A stretch of 64,000 nt of DNA from Ruania alkalisoli (GTDB taxonomy: Bacteria > Actinomycetota > Actinomycetes > Actinomycetales > Beutenbergiaceae): assembly GCF_014960965.1 (NCBI RefSeq), contig NZ_CP063169.1, positions 281,581 through 345,580 on the forward strand, in the 5' to 3' direction. Below the pieces are notes generated by a model. That model saw only the letters and a list, made by a program, of their open reading frames with translations, did no database searches and was not told where the DNA came from. Positions 15,773 to 24,248 of the stretch are shown piece by piece. How positions within the stretch are numbered: position 1 is the first letter of the stretch; every line of letters starts with the position of its first letter. Made by a program: the position numbers and the translations under genes.

Positions 15773-16738
15773 TTACGACGGCGTCCCCAGAGCGCGCGTG
15801 AACCGGCTCGCCCAGGCGCGCATCACCTCACGCACCTGGGCGGGCTCCACCGAGAGGATCTCCCCACCGGTGTGGGCCAGGGCGAAGGCCATCCACTCCG
15901 GGTTGATTCCCTCCGCATGCACCCGGCACCGGCCCGGCCCGGACTCGGTGACGTCGAACCAGCGCCCGATCCGCTCGCGCACCTGATCGGCGTCCGCAGC
16001 AATCTCGGCGCTCACCTCGGGGCCGCGACTTCCGCGGCGCAGCCCGGCACGGACATAGGCTGCGGCGTCGCCCCCGGGAACCTCGCGCGGGCGGAAGCGG
16101 ACGCCCGTCGGTGACGGTTCGCGCACCCGGTCCAGCCGGAAGCTGCGCCAGTCGGCTCGGTCGAGGTCGTAGCCGAGAAGGTAGTAGCGCCGGCCCACCG
16201 TGACCAGGCGTACGGGTTCTACGTGGCGTTCCGTGGCCTCGCCGGAAGCGCTGGAATAGCCGAAACGTACCCGTTCGGCATCCCGGCACGCCTGGGCGAG
16301 AGCTACGAGTGTGCCGGGGTCGGTCGCCTCACTCGCAGGAGCCTCCGGGCGCAGGGAGTCAGTGGTCGCCCCGATCGCCTCCACCTGACGTCGAAGCCGT
16401 TGCGGTAGCACCGGCACCACGGTGGCCAGCGCTCGCACCGACGCCTCCGCCACGTTCGCCAGCCCCGAGTGCGCCGCGGACTGCAAACCCACCACGAGTG
16501 CGACGGCCTCGTCGTCGTCGAGTACCAGCGGCGGCATCGCCGCGCCGGGGGCCAGCTGGTAGCCGCCACCCACGCCACGGTCGGCCTGTACCGGATAGCC
16601 GAGATCGCGGAGCCGGTCGATATCGCGCCGCAGAGTGCGAATCGATACCTCCAGCCGGTCGGCGAGGTCGTCCCCGGACCAGTACCGATGGGTCTGCAGC
16701 AGCGACAGCAGGCGGAGTGTGCGCGAGCTTGTGCTCAT
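15773..16738 (-). CDS. WYL-domain transcriptional regulator (YafY type)
   Basis: A 321-residue regulator. The N-terminal HTH is SRTLRLLSLLQTHRYWSGDD with EVSIRTLRRDIDRLRDLGYP, and the middle contains GVGGGYQLAPG. The WYL domain is centred on VTVGRRYYLLGYDLDRADWRSFRLDRV, with a WCX-like C-terminal extension to the end. WYL regulators sense ligands, often nucleotides or DNA-damage products. It is divergent from a DinB-family gene, a common pairing, and probably controls it. GGAAGG upstream supports the ATG at 16738. Confidence 0.9.
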   Translation of the reverse strand: MSTSSRTLRLLSLLQTHRYWSGDDLADRLEVSIRTLRRDIDRLRDLGYPVQADRGVGGGYQLAPGAAMPPLVLDDDEAVALVVGLQSAAHSGLANVAEASVRALATVVPVLPQRLRRQVEAIGATTDSLRPEAPASEATDPGTLVALAQACRDAERVRFGYSSASGEATERHVEPVRLVTVGRRYYLLGYDLDRADWRSFRLDRVREPSPTGVRFRPREVPGGDAAAYVRAGLRRGSRGPEVSAEIAADADQVRERIGRWFDVTESGPGRCRVHAEGINPEWMAFALAHTGGEILSVEPAQVREVMRAWASRFTRALGTPS

Positions 16739-16771
16739 GAATTGCACCCTTCCTCCGATAGCGGTCAAAAA

Positions 16772-16794
16772 TTGACACTAATGCCTCCTAGTGT
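16772..16794. promoter_or_regulatory. inverted repeat and -35-like element between WYL and DinB genes
   Basis: ACACTA at 16775-16780 and TAGTGT at 16789-16794 form an inverted repeat with an 8-bp spacer. TTGACA at 16772-16777 resembles a -35 box facing the DinB gene. The location in the 110-bp divergent gap makes it the best candidate for the WYL regulator's operator. No clear -10 box was found. Confidence 0.4.
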
Positions 16795-16848
16795 GGAGAT
16801 ACCAGCCACGAGAGGCGGCCTGCGGCCGCCGGAAGAAGGGAATACGTC

Positions 16849-17400
16849 ATGACCGAGTCGACCATGGCCACCGTCACCACCGAACTGACCGGCGAGCGCG
16901 GCGATCTGCTGCACTCGCTGACCAACGCCAGGCACTTCCTGCGCTTCACTGCTCGCGACCTCACCGACGAGCAGGCTCGCACTCGCACCACGGTGAGCGA
17001 GTTGACGATCGGCGGGTTGATCAAGCACGTGTGTGCCATGGAGGCGCAGTGGGCGGACTTCACGGTCAACGGCAAGGCGAACATGGAATGGGAGGGAACG
17101 GACTTCTCGAACATTCCCCCGGAGGTGCTGGCGCAGTTCGCGCAGGGGTTTCAGATGCTCCCCGAGGAGACGCTCGCCGGCGTGCTGGATCGTTACGCCG
17201 AGATCGCCGCACGCACCGACGAGGTGCTCGCCGGGACCGACCTCGATCTGGTTCAGGAGCTTCCGCAGGCACCCTGGTTCACCGACACCGCGTGGTCGAA
17301 CCGGCGCGTGTTCCTGCACATCATCGCCGAGACCGCGCAGCACGCCGGCCACGCGGACATCATCCGGGAGTCCCTGGACGGGGCGAAGAGCATGGGGTGA
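16849..17400 (+). CDS. DinB family protein
   Basis: A 183-residue four-helix-bundle protein. Family markers include TNARHFLRFTARDLTDEQAR, the first metal-ligand region LTIGGLIKHVCAMEAQW, and the C-terminal HIIAETAQHAGHADIIRE with the HxxxH pair. DinB proteins are metal-binding and often thiol-dependent; the true reaction is unknown for most. It is divergent from the WYL regulator and convergent with a permease operon (6-bp gap). GAAGGG lies upstream of the ATG. Confidence 0.88.
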   Translation: MTESTMATVTTELTGERGDLLHSLTNARHFLRFTARDLTDEQARTRTTVSELTIGGLIKHVCAMEAQWADFTVNGKANMEWEGTDFSNIPPEVLAQFAQGFQMLPEETLAGVLDRYAEIAARTDEVLAGTDLDLVQELPQAPWFTDTAWSNRRVFLHIIAETAQHAGHADIIRESLDGAKSMG

Positions 17401-17406
17401 GTTGGC

Positions 17407-18297
17407 TCACCGCACCCCGGTCACGCCCAGCGAGGATGTGATCTGCTTCTGGAAGATCACGAACAACGTCACCAGCGGTGCGATCGCGATCGTGGTGGCC
17501 GCCATCACCAGCGTCCAGTTCCCGGCGTACTGCGTCTGCAGCGCCGCGGTGGCCACGGTGATCACATTCCACTCCTGCGCCGGGGCGATGATCAGCGGCC
17601 AGAGGAAGTTGTTCCACTGGGTGACCACGGTGATGAGCAGCAGCGTGGCCAGGATCGGCTTGTTCATCGGCACCATGATCTGCCAGAGGCGCCGCCACAC
17701 GCCGGCACCGTCGATGGTGGCCGCGTCCAGCACATCCGCGGGGGTAGAGCGGAAGTTCTCCCGGAGCAGGAAGATCGCATACGGGGAGCCGAACAGGAAC
17801 GGCAGCACCAGGCCGAGGAAGGTGTTCTTCAGGCCCAGCGAGGTCATCATCGAATACAGCGGGATGATCGTCACCACCGCCGGGATCATCAGTGTGGCCA
17901 CGTACACCCAGAACAGGGTGTCCCGGCCGGGGAAGTCGAGCTGGGCGAAGGCATAGGCGGCCAGGATCGAGCACAGCATCTGCCCGGCCACCAGTACCAG
18001 CACCACCTGCGCGGTCACCGCGATCGGCACCACGAAGTTGTACTGCTCGGAGAACAGGCTGGTGAAGTTCTCCGTCGTCACCGGATCCGGCAGGCTCACC
18101 GGCCACGTGGTGTTGAACTGCCGCGGGGTCTTGAGTGAGGTGAGCAGCGAGAACAGGAACGGCCCGAGCATCAGGGCAGCACCTGCGAGGAGGAACGCGT
18201 ACGTCAACGCATTCGCGAGCAGGCGAGAAGCCCGGGCCGACGGCGTCCGGCGGGCTGGGGCAGGTGAGGTGACAGTGGCCATGGGCTGCTCCGTCAT
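17407..18297 (-). CDS. carbohydrate ABC transporter permease, MalG type (second system)
   Basis: A 296-residue membrane protein with six predicted helices. The N-terminal cytoplasmic segment is followed by FLFSLLTSLKTPRQF, and the EAA loop is TPADVLDAATIDGAGVWRRLWQIMVP, slightly divergent at the usual Glu. It is coupled to the MalF-type gene by a 4-bp ATGA overlap. It belongs to a CUT1 importer. The operon carries no binding protein or ATPase. Confidence 0.92.
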   Translation of the reverse strand: MTEQPMATVTSPAPARRTPSARASRLLANALTYAFLLAGAALMLGPFLFSLLTSLKTPRQFNTTWPVSLPDPVTTENFTSLFSEQYNFVVPIAVTAQVVLVLVAGQMLCSILAAYAFAQLDFPGRDTLFWVYVATLMIPAVVTIIPLYSMMTSLGLKNTFLGLVLPFLFGSPYAIFLLRENFRSTPADVLDAATIDGAGVWRRLWQIMVPMNKPILATLLLITVVTQWNNFLWPLIIAPAQEWNVITVATAALQTQYAGNWTLVMAATTIAIAPLVTLFVIFQKQITSSLGVTGVR

Positions 18298-19166
18298 GAC
18301 ATGTCGTAGGTGATCCGGCGCCGGAAGTAGCGCTGCTGGATGAGGGTGATCGCGACGAGCACCAAGAACAGGACGACCGCCATCGCAGCTGCGCGGCCCA
18401 GGCGGAGGTTGACGAACGCCTCGTCATAGATCCGGCTGGCGATCACATCGGTGCGGAAGGCCGGGCCTCCCCGGGTCATCGCGTAGATGGAGTCGAACAC
18501 CTGGAACGAGGCGATCACGGAGGTGACCGTCACGAAGAACATCGTCGGTCGCAACAACGGCAGCGTGATCGAGCGCAGGATGCGCGCGGCAGCGGCACCG
18601 TCCAGCTTGGCCGCCTCGTACACCGCCACCGGGATCTGCTGCAGCCCGGCCAGGAAGAACAGCGAGATGTAGCCCACCGTCGTCCACACCTGCACGAACA
18701 CCACGGCCGGGAGCGCGAGCTGCGGGTCGGTGAGCCACTCGACCCGCCGCCCGATCAGGGCGTTCAGCACCCCGTAGGAGGGGTCGAGGATCCATTTCCA
18801 CACCACACCCAGAGCCAAGGGTGCGCTCACCCACGGCAAGACGTACAGCACGCGCAACCAGCTCGTGCCTGGCAGGCCACGGTTGATGGCGATCGCCAGC
18901 AGCAGACCCAGCGCGATCGCCGTCGGGATGGACAGCAGTGTGAACACTGCCGTGACCCACAGCGAGTTGGCGAAGCGCTCGGAAGTGAGCAGGTACGCGT
19001 AGTTCTCCAGGCCCACCCACTCCGGAGCGGAGATCAGATCCCACTCCATGAAGGACATTCCCAGCACCACCAGCACCGGCAGCAGCAGGAAGCCGCCGAC
19101 TCCGACGAAGCTGGGCAGCAGCATTGCATACGCTGCTCGTGCCTCGTGCCGCCGTCGTGCGTTCAC
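18294..19166 (-). CDS. carbohydrate ABC transporter permease, MalF type (second system)
   Basis: A 290-residue membrane protein with six predicted helices; the markers are SFMEWDLISAPEWVGLENYA and the EAA loop PVAVYEAAKLDGAAAARILR. The GTG start at 19166 has GGAG 5 nt upstream. Only 98 bp separate it from the GH16 gene, and no binding-protein gene or remnant is visible there. The permeases must use a binding protein encoded elsewhere, or the operon has lost it. Confidence 0.92.
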   Translation of the reverse strand: MNARRRHEARAAYAMLLPSFVGVGGFLLLPVLVVLGMSFMEWDLISAPEWVGLENYAYLLTSERFANSLWVTAVFTLLSIPTAIALGLLLAIAINRGLPGTSWLRVLYVLPWVSAPLALGVVWKWILDPSYGVLNALIGRRVEWLTDPQLALPAVVFVQVWTTVGYISLFFLAGLQQIPVAVYEAAKLDGAAAARILRSITLPLLRPTMFFVTVTSVIASFQVFDSIYAMTRGGPAFRTDVIASRIYDEAFVNLRLGRAAAMAVVLFLVLVAITLIQQRYFRRRITYDMS

Positions 19167-19264
19167 CCGCGCTCCGTTCCATGACCTCTGCGGGTGACCT
19201 TAGCCGGGGATGGCCCGTTCGGACGGCAACACGTCCGCTCACGGTGGATCGGAAGACCAGAACC

Positions 19265-20179
19265 TCACAGCGGCGTGATGCGCGTCCAGTCGATGTGAGC
19301 GGCGATATCGCGCACGCGCGGACGCTCCACAGCGTCCGGGTTGCCCTCGGGCCACCAGCCGTCGGTGTGCCAGACGTTGTGAAGAAGGTAGGCGGGCACG
19401 TGCGGGATTCGGTCGCTGGGTCCCTGGTAGTCCCAGAGGGTGATCGTCTGGCCGTCGACGACGATCCAGAAGAGCACCCGGTCAGGCTCCCAGGTGAAGC
19501 CGTACTCGTAGTACTCGGCCGAGGAGTCGAATCCGGGCACTGCCGGGATACTCGCCGGCTGCGCCTGCGCTCCGGAGATCGGGTCGCAGTAGTGCCCGCC
19601 GAAGCCTTCGTAGTGGCAGGTCGAGAGGATTTGCCCGGTGGCGAGATTGACGGCACGCATCACCCGGCTCTGGGCGCCGTCGGAGGGCCGGTAGTCGGTC
19701 CACACGGTCATGTAGAGGACCTCGGGCTGCGCGCAGAGGGTCTCGAAGTCGATCTCGCTGTTGTCGGGAAGGCCGTCGCCGTCGGAGTCGGAGCCGTCGT
19801 GGAAGTAGGTGAACATCTGGCCGGTGACCACGCCGGCGTTGGGTTGAGCCGAGCAGTCCGCCGTTCGTAGGCGTGACTCGAAGGTGCCGTAGAGGAACCG
19901 GTCGTAGGACTCGCCGTAGGCGCCTCCGCCTGGTCCGGCGGTCGCGTTCTTCGGTAGCTCCAGCCGCAGGGCCAGGTTGTCCTCGGCCGAGGGGTCCCAC
20001 GTGCCGGGATCGGAGGAGCTGCGCGCTAGGTCATAGGTGATGAAGTGCTCGGGTGCGGCGTCCCAGTCCTCCATCAGTACCGAGGCAGTGCCCGCCTGCG
20101 CGGGTGCAGCCCCGATCGCGGCGGCGGGAAGGACGAGAGCGGTCGCGACCACGGCGACCAGGCGAGCTCGGCGGGTCAT
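19265..20179 (-). CDS. secreted GH16-like glycoside hydrolase
   Basis: A 304-residue secreted protein. The ATG at 20179 follows GAGGAG; MTRRARLVAVVATALVLPAA begins a signal peptide that ends near AQAG. The catalytic motif EIDFE of clan GH-B (nucleophile Glu, Asp, acid/base Glu) lies near residue 141. Downstream, EYYEYGFTWEPDRVLFWI and AHIDWTRI match the concanavalin-like sandwich of GH16. GH16 enzymes cut beta-1,3/1,4-glucans, agars or related polymers; the specificity here is open. Its neighbours are a sugar permease pair, so it probably feeds that importer. Confidence 0.82.
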   Translation of the reverse strand: MTRRARLVAVVATALVLPAAAIGAAPAQAGTASVLMEDWDAAPEHFITYDLARSSSDPGTWDPSAEDNLALRLELPKNATAGPGGGAYGESYDRFLYGTFESRLRTADCSAQPNAGVVTGQMFTYFHDGSDSDGDGLPDNSEIDFETLCAQPEVLYMTVWTDYRPSDGAQSRVMRAVNLATGQILSTCHYEGFGGHYCDPISGAQAQPASIPAVPGFDSSAEYYEYGFTWEPDRVLFWIVVDGQTITLWDYQGPSDRIPHVPAYLLHNVWHTDGWWPEGNPDAVERPRVRDIAAHIDWTRITPL

Positions 20180-20303
20180 GACGGGTCGACTCCTCAGCGG
20201 ATCGTTGGTGACGGTCCGCTCAGTGTGTCGGTCAGGCACCCTCCCCGCACCTGGTCGTCCGTATAACGGTCAGTGGATGCCTGATGCTCGTCCAGGAGGG
20301 TTC

Positions 20304-20350
20304 GGTGGTCGTGGCCGTGGCAGCAACGAGAGCTCGCGGTCACGACCACC
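20304..20350 (-). terminator. long hairpin downstream of small membrane protein gene
   Basis: GGTGGTCGTG at 20304-20313 pairs with CACGACCACC at 20341-20350, and further pairs with wobbles extend the stem inward. There is no T run. It lies 10 bp beyond the stop of the leftward gene at 20360, so it could end that transcript. The rest of the 180-bp stretch 20180-20359 shows nothing else. Confidence 0.5.
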
Positions 20351-20359
20351 GGAGGAGAT

Positions 20360-20581
20360 CTATCGATGCCCGATCGGGCGTCCATTCCTGGTGACGTGCC
20401 ACCGGTGCTGCCCGTCGGCGCCTTGCACCGGCTCGATGGCTACCCGGGTGGTGAGTTTGCCGGCCACGGCCAGTGCGCCGCCGATGGCGACGAGGGCGAG
20501 GAACCAGTAGAGACCGGTCGCGGCGGTGAGTCCGAATCCGGTTGCGGCAAGAGTTGCTGAGTTGGCAGGGCCGCTGTACAT
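20360..20581 (-). CDS. small single-pass membrane protein
   Basis: A 73-residue protein. One hydrophobic segment, from about residue 17 to 40 (GLTAATGLYWFLALVAIGGA), is followed by a basic C-terminus ending NGRPIGHR. AAGGAG lies 10 nt before the ATG. It follows the GT2 gene on the same strand by 85 bp and may be a small partner of that membrane glycosyltransferase. No known family was recognised. Confidence 0.6.
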   Translation of the reverse strand: MYSGPANSATLAATGFGLTAATGLYWFLALVAIGGALAVAGKLTTRVAIEPVQGADGQHRWHVTRNGRPIGHR

Positions 20582-20666
20582 GAAGAGACGTCGCTCCTTC
20601 GTTCGTGATGCTGGTGGTTTGTCGCTGTTCTGTTGTTCTGCAGTGGACTTCTTGTGCGTCAGGTGC

Positions 20667-21815
20667 TCACGTGTGGACCCACTCTCCTTTCCTGCCCGAG
20701 AGGAAGCTGAGTGCTGCGGCGCAGAAGATCAGCAGGAGGAAGACGTTGTAGAACGGCTCCACGGTGAGTGTGAGAATCCGGGCGCGCCGGCCCATGCGCC
20801 AGACCATCGCCATGTTCGCCAGCAGGATGCACGCGGCCAGGCCCGTCCACCACGGCGAGAGTGAGAGTGTCCCCAGTCCCAGCAGGATCGCCACGAGCAG
20901 CACGTGCGCAGCGACCGCCAGCACGGACAGTGCCAGGCCCGCCTGCTGGCGCCAGTACACCCAGCGCATGTGCCAAGGCATGCGGGAGCCGTAGGCCTGA
21001 AGGTTCCGCAGTGCGCCGAGGTACCAGCGGTGGCGCTGCTGCCACAACATGGAGGGTGTGTCCATCACATCGGTGGTCGTTGTCATCTCCACCGGAGACA
21101 AGCACTGGTAGCCGCACGCCAGCATCGCGAAGGTGAGCTCGTTGTCCTCGGTGAGGCTGAAGGTGTCGTAGAACGAGGCTCCGGACGGAAGGGTCTCACC
21201 GTCGCGGGCGGACTTGACGGCGTTCAGTGCCTGCACGCTGATCAGCGCCCCGGTACCGCTCAGTACGAAGGCCCGTTCACCGCGCTGCACGATCTCGCGC
21301 CGGTACCGGTAGTACTCCATGCGTTGCAGGTACCCGATGGTGGAGCGGCACTCGCGGCCGATGAATGCACCGCCGACCCCGCCGACCTTTCCTGTCAGCC
21401 GTTCGGAGGCTATCTCGATGAACGTCTCAGAGAGGGTGGTATCGGCATCCATCGCCAGCACCGCGTCGGAGTCCTCCAGCAGTGGCACCACGAACTCGAG
21501 TGCCATGTTCAACGCACCGGCCTTCTTGTCCTTGTTCGGTTCGGCGAGGAACACCAGGGCGCCGTGTTCGCGCGCGACGTCCTCGGTCCCGTCGGTGCAG
21601 TTGTTGGCGACCACCACGGTCACCGTTGGCTGCACGGATTGCTGCGCGATGCTGTCGATCGTCGCCGCGATCGACCCGGCCTCGTTGTAGGCGGGGATGA
21701 GAACGACGATCCGGCGCGCCTCGGAAGAAGCGGCGAGCCGTGCGGCGATCTGCGACCTGTCGTCGATCGTGTCGCCGCGGAGTGTCGTGGTGGGCGATGG
21801 GGCAAGCGTGGTCAC
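20667..21815 (-). CDS. processive-type family 2 glycosyltransferase
   Basis: A 382-residue membrane glycosyltransferase. GT2 motifs in order: LIPAYNEAGS (nucleotide-sugar site), NNCTDGT, MDADTT (metal-binding DxD), SLTEDNELT (catalytic ED region) and QQRHRW (the Q/RxxRW motif of polymerising enzymes such as cellulose, chitin, hyaluronan and PNAG synthases). Three or four C-terminal helices follow. It is divergent from the sigma-factor gene and belongs to the envelope cluster. The sugar donor cannot be deduced. Confidence 0.9.
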   Translation of the reverse strand: MTTLAPSPTTTLRGDTIDDRSQIAARLAASSEARRIVVLIPAYNEAGSIAATIDSIAQQSVQPTVTVVVANNCTDGTEDVAREHGALVFLAEPNKDKKAGALNMALEFVVPLLEDSDAVLAMDADTTLSETFIEIASERLTGKVGGVGGAFIGRECRSTIGYLQRMEYYRYRREIVQRGERAFVLSGTGALISVQALNAVKSARDGETLPSGASFYDTFSLTEDNELTFAMLACGYQCLSPVEMTTTTDVMDTPSMLWQQRHRWYLGALRNLQAYGSRMPWHMRWVYWRQQAGLALSVLAVAAHVLLVAILLGLGTLSLSPWWTGLAACILLANMAMVWRMGRRARILTLTVEPFYNVFLLLIFCAAALSFLSGRKGEWVHT

Positions 21816-22149
21816 GGGGTCCTTTTCGTCAGGTCTGGGCGTGTGTTCAGTCGCTGCCTGTGAGAGGAGCTATCGGCCGCCGCGATGACGCGCCCCTGGT
21901 ATGACCTCCGTCACGCGCCTGGATCAGTTCCGACTCCGGGTTCCCGCCCGTTCGGTGGCTCCTCCGGACGGTGTTCAGTTGCAGGTGCGCTGGCTAGGCT
22001 GAGAACCGCGGCAGGGGGGCGCCTGTGATGTGGAGCACACTCGCGTCACGATTCGATGCGTCGTGCGTGACATGGGCGGCAGGTCCCGGTGCCCCGAGGC
22101 TCCGCAGCTCAGCGCGCGCGAGCGCGCTCACAAGTCAGATTCGGATCTC
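21816..22149. other. divergent intergenic region, GT2 / sigma factor
   Basis: This 334-bp stretch separates the leftward GT2 gene from the rightward sigma-factor gene. Apart from the CRP-like site at 22024-22039 no clear promoter, RNA or repeat was recognised. In-frame codons upstream of the chosen sigma start (from 22030) lack the look of a conserved domain. Confidence 0.5.
22024..22039. promoter_or_regulatory. CRP/GlxR-like site upstream of sigma-factor gene
   Basis: TGTGATGTGGAGCACA fits the TGTGA-N6-TCACA pattern with one mismatch in the right half. It lies about 110 bp before the chosen start of the sigma-factor gene. A second such site lies at 24131-24146 in the same cluster, which raises its credibility. 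Confidence 0.45.
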
Positions 22150-24099
22150 ATGAACAACCCACAGCAAAGGCAGAGCGGGCCGTTCGCCGAGCGCTCAGAC
22201 GACGAGCTGCTGGCGATGGTTCGGGCGGGCGACACCGCGGCCTACTCAGCGCTCTATCGTCGGCACCGGCACGGTGCGGTGCGGTTCGCGCAGCGTTTCG
22301 GCGACTCGCACGAGGCGCAGGACGTCGTTCAGGAAGCGTTCCTGAAGGTCCTCAAGATCATCGACTCCGGTGGAGGTCCGCGGGAGGGATTTGTGGGTTA
22401 CCTCATGCGTGCTGTCCGGAACGAGTTCACTGACCGATCCCGTCGAGTACGGGAGGTGCCGGTCGACGATGTCGAGGCGTCGGCGGCTGCCGGTGAGCAG
22501 GTCGTGCCCGACGGCGTCGACCAGATGCTTGAGCGTGGCCTGGTCACCCGAGCTTTCGGCTCGTTGCCGAAGAACTGGCAGGAGGTGCTGTGGCTGACCG
22601 AGGTCGAGGGGCGGACTCCGCGTGCACTGGCCACCCAGATGCAGCAGAGCCCGAACGCCGTGGCCCAGCTCTCCCGTCGAGCTCGTGAGGGATTCCGGAC
22701 GGCGTGGCTTCAGGCGCACGTGAGCGTCGCCTCCGCAGATGCCGAGTGCCGTCGCAGTGCCGGCATGCTCGGGGAGTACGAGCGAGGTCAGCTGAGCCCA
22801 ATCCGCGTGTCGCGCGTCGAGGCGCATCTCGAGGGCTGTGCGAGCTGTGCTCAGGCGCTGGCCGAACTTCGTGACGTGTCGACCCGGATGCGCGGTGTGC
22901 TGGCCCCGGTCGTGCTTGCCTCACCTGCGTTGCTGACAGACCTGGCGAGCACGATCTGTGCTCCGGATGCCCCCAAGGCAGCACAGAACAGTGGCTCGAC
23001 GGCCGGCGCGGAGACGGTGCTGAGCTCAGCGACCACCTCAGGTGCGGCAGCGGCCAGCTCGGGACCCGGCGCAGCTGCTGGAGCCGGAGCGGCCTCGGCC
23101 ACGCGCATGGTGCTTCCTTCGTGGCTACGCAATCCGGGTCGGGCGCGTCGTTGGGTGACCGTCGTCACCGGAGCCGTCGTCGCTGTGGCTGCGGCCATTG
23201 TCGTGGTGACGGATGCCCCGTCCGCGGACGAGCCGGCTGCCGCCCATGGGCCTCGGACGCTGGCACCGATGCCGGGCGGTTCTGGCGGGCCGGACCCAGC
23301 CGACGCCGACGAGACTCCACCCGCAGACGCTGCCACGGACCGCGCACCGGGAGATGACACCGAGAGCGAGGTCGCCGAGGCCGACGCAGCATCAGCGTCG
23401 CAGCCGGCGCCTCCGCTGACGGCAAGACGTGCACCGCCGGAGCCCGTGCCGGCCGCCGAACCAGGTGGAGTTGCCGAGCCTGAACCAGAACCGGAACCCG
23501 AACGGGAGCCGGAACCCGAGCCTGAACCAGAGCCGGAACCGGAACCTGCGCCGGATGCGCCGACAACGACCTTTCCGGCAGCGGGGAGCTATTCCTACCC
23601 GATCGAACTCTCGGGCACGGCCGAGCCGGGCGCGTTGGTTCGGATCCTCGATGGCGCCGGCGCCGAGGTCGCCACCACCACGGCCGGCACGGACGGAGCC
23701 TGGAGCGTCACCCCTGCCCCCGGGGCACCCGACGTCGCCATCAGCTACCAGGCACTGCAGGAGGTTGACGGCGTGCCCTCCGCGCCCAGCGAGGCCACCG
23801 CGGAGTACACCTATGCGGCGCCTCAGATCCTCCAGCCAGGTGATGGAGCCACCGTCGAGCGGGTCGAAGCAGGGGGCGGCACCCTGACCGTCTGGGCGCG
23901 AGTGGCCGTCCCTGCCAATCACGGATACCAGGTTCTGGTCGACGGCGAAGCCACCTACTTCCCGCCTGCGGAGAACGACCGCGAGATCGACCATTTCATC
24001 CCCATGGATCCCGGGGAACACACCCTCGCTGTCCGGTTCAACGATGCGGCGACCGGTGAGCTGGGGGCTGTGCGGGAGTCGACGTTCACGGTGGTCTGA
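22150..24099 (+). CDS. ECF sigma factor fused to anti-sigma-like zinc finger, membrane helix and outer domain
   Basis: About 649 residues from the ATG at 22150; the ribosome site is weak, so the start is uncertain. Residues about 15-75 are sigma region 2 (DDELLAMVRAGDTAAYSALY), and about 130-190 are region 4 (SLPKNWQEVLWLTEVEGRTP). A zinc-finger anti-sigma motif follows (C, then VEAHLEGCASCAQAL, giving the H-C-C ligands). A membrane helix lies at about 334-356. Outside the cell come a Pro/Glu-repeat rod at about 440-470 and Ig-like beta domains to the end. Sigma, anti-sigma and sensor in one chain suggests regulated release at the membrane. Sigma factors with such extensions are known in Actinobacteria; this sensor domain is not recognised. 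Confidence 0.85.
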   Translation: MNNPQQRQSGPFAERSDDELLAMVRAGDTAAYSALYRRHRHGAVRFAQRFGDSHEAQDVVQEAFLKVLKIIDSGGGPREGFVGYLMRAVRNEFTDRSRRVREVPVDDVEASAAAGEQVVPDGVDQMLERGLVTRAFGSLPKNWQEVLWLTEVEGRTPRALATQMQQSPNAVAQLSRRAREGFRTAWLQAHVSVASADAECRRSAGMLGEYERGQLSPIRVSRVEAHLEGCASCAQALAELRDVSTRMRGVLAPVVLASPALLTDLASTICAPDAPKAAQNSGSTAGAETVLSSATTSGAAAASSGPGAAAGAGAASATRMVLPSWLRNPGRARRWVTVVTGAVVAVAAAIVVVTDAPSADEPAAAHGPRTLAPMPGGSGGPDPADADETPPADAATDRAPGDDTESEVAEADAASASQPAPPLTARRAPPEPVPAAEPGGVAEPEPEPEPEREPEPEPEPEPEPEPAPDAPTTTFPAAGSYSYPIELSGTAEPGALVRILDGAGAEVATTTAGTDGAWSVTPAPGAPDVAISYQALQEVDGVPSAPSEATAEYTYAAPQILQPGDGATVERVEAGGGTLTVWARVAVPANHGYQVLVDGEATYFPPAENDREIDHFIPMDPGEHTLAVRFNDAATGELGAVRESTFTVV

Positions 24100-24130
24100 G
24101 CCCCGGACAAACCGCGCCATCCCACTGGTC

Positions 24131-24146
24131 TGTGATGCACACCACA
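24131..24146. promoter_or_regulatory. CRP/GlxR-like site upstream of secreted Ig-like protein gene
   Basis: TGTGATGCACACCACA matches TGTGA-N6-TCACA except for one base. It is 103 bp before the ATG at 24249, inside the 149-bp gap between the sigma factor and the next gene. Confidence 0.45.
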
Positions 24147-24248
24147 AGGCTGTTGCGTCATTGTCACGCTTGTTCTGCGTGAAGGGGGGCAGAGCGGCGT
24201 TACCGCGACAGGTGGCGCTGCGACCCCTTCATCGAACGGAGCATCGTC

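Noticed and set aside
23475-23556. The Pro/Glu alternating stretch in the sigma-fusion gene as a separate DNA repeat element.
   Set aside because: It is an amino-acid repeat coded by mixed synonymous codons, suited to a rigid rod outside the membrane.
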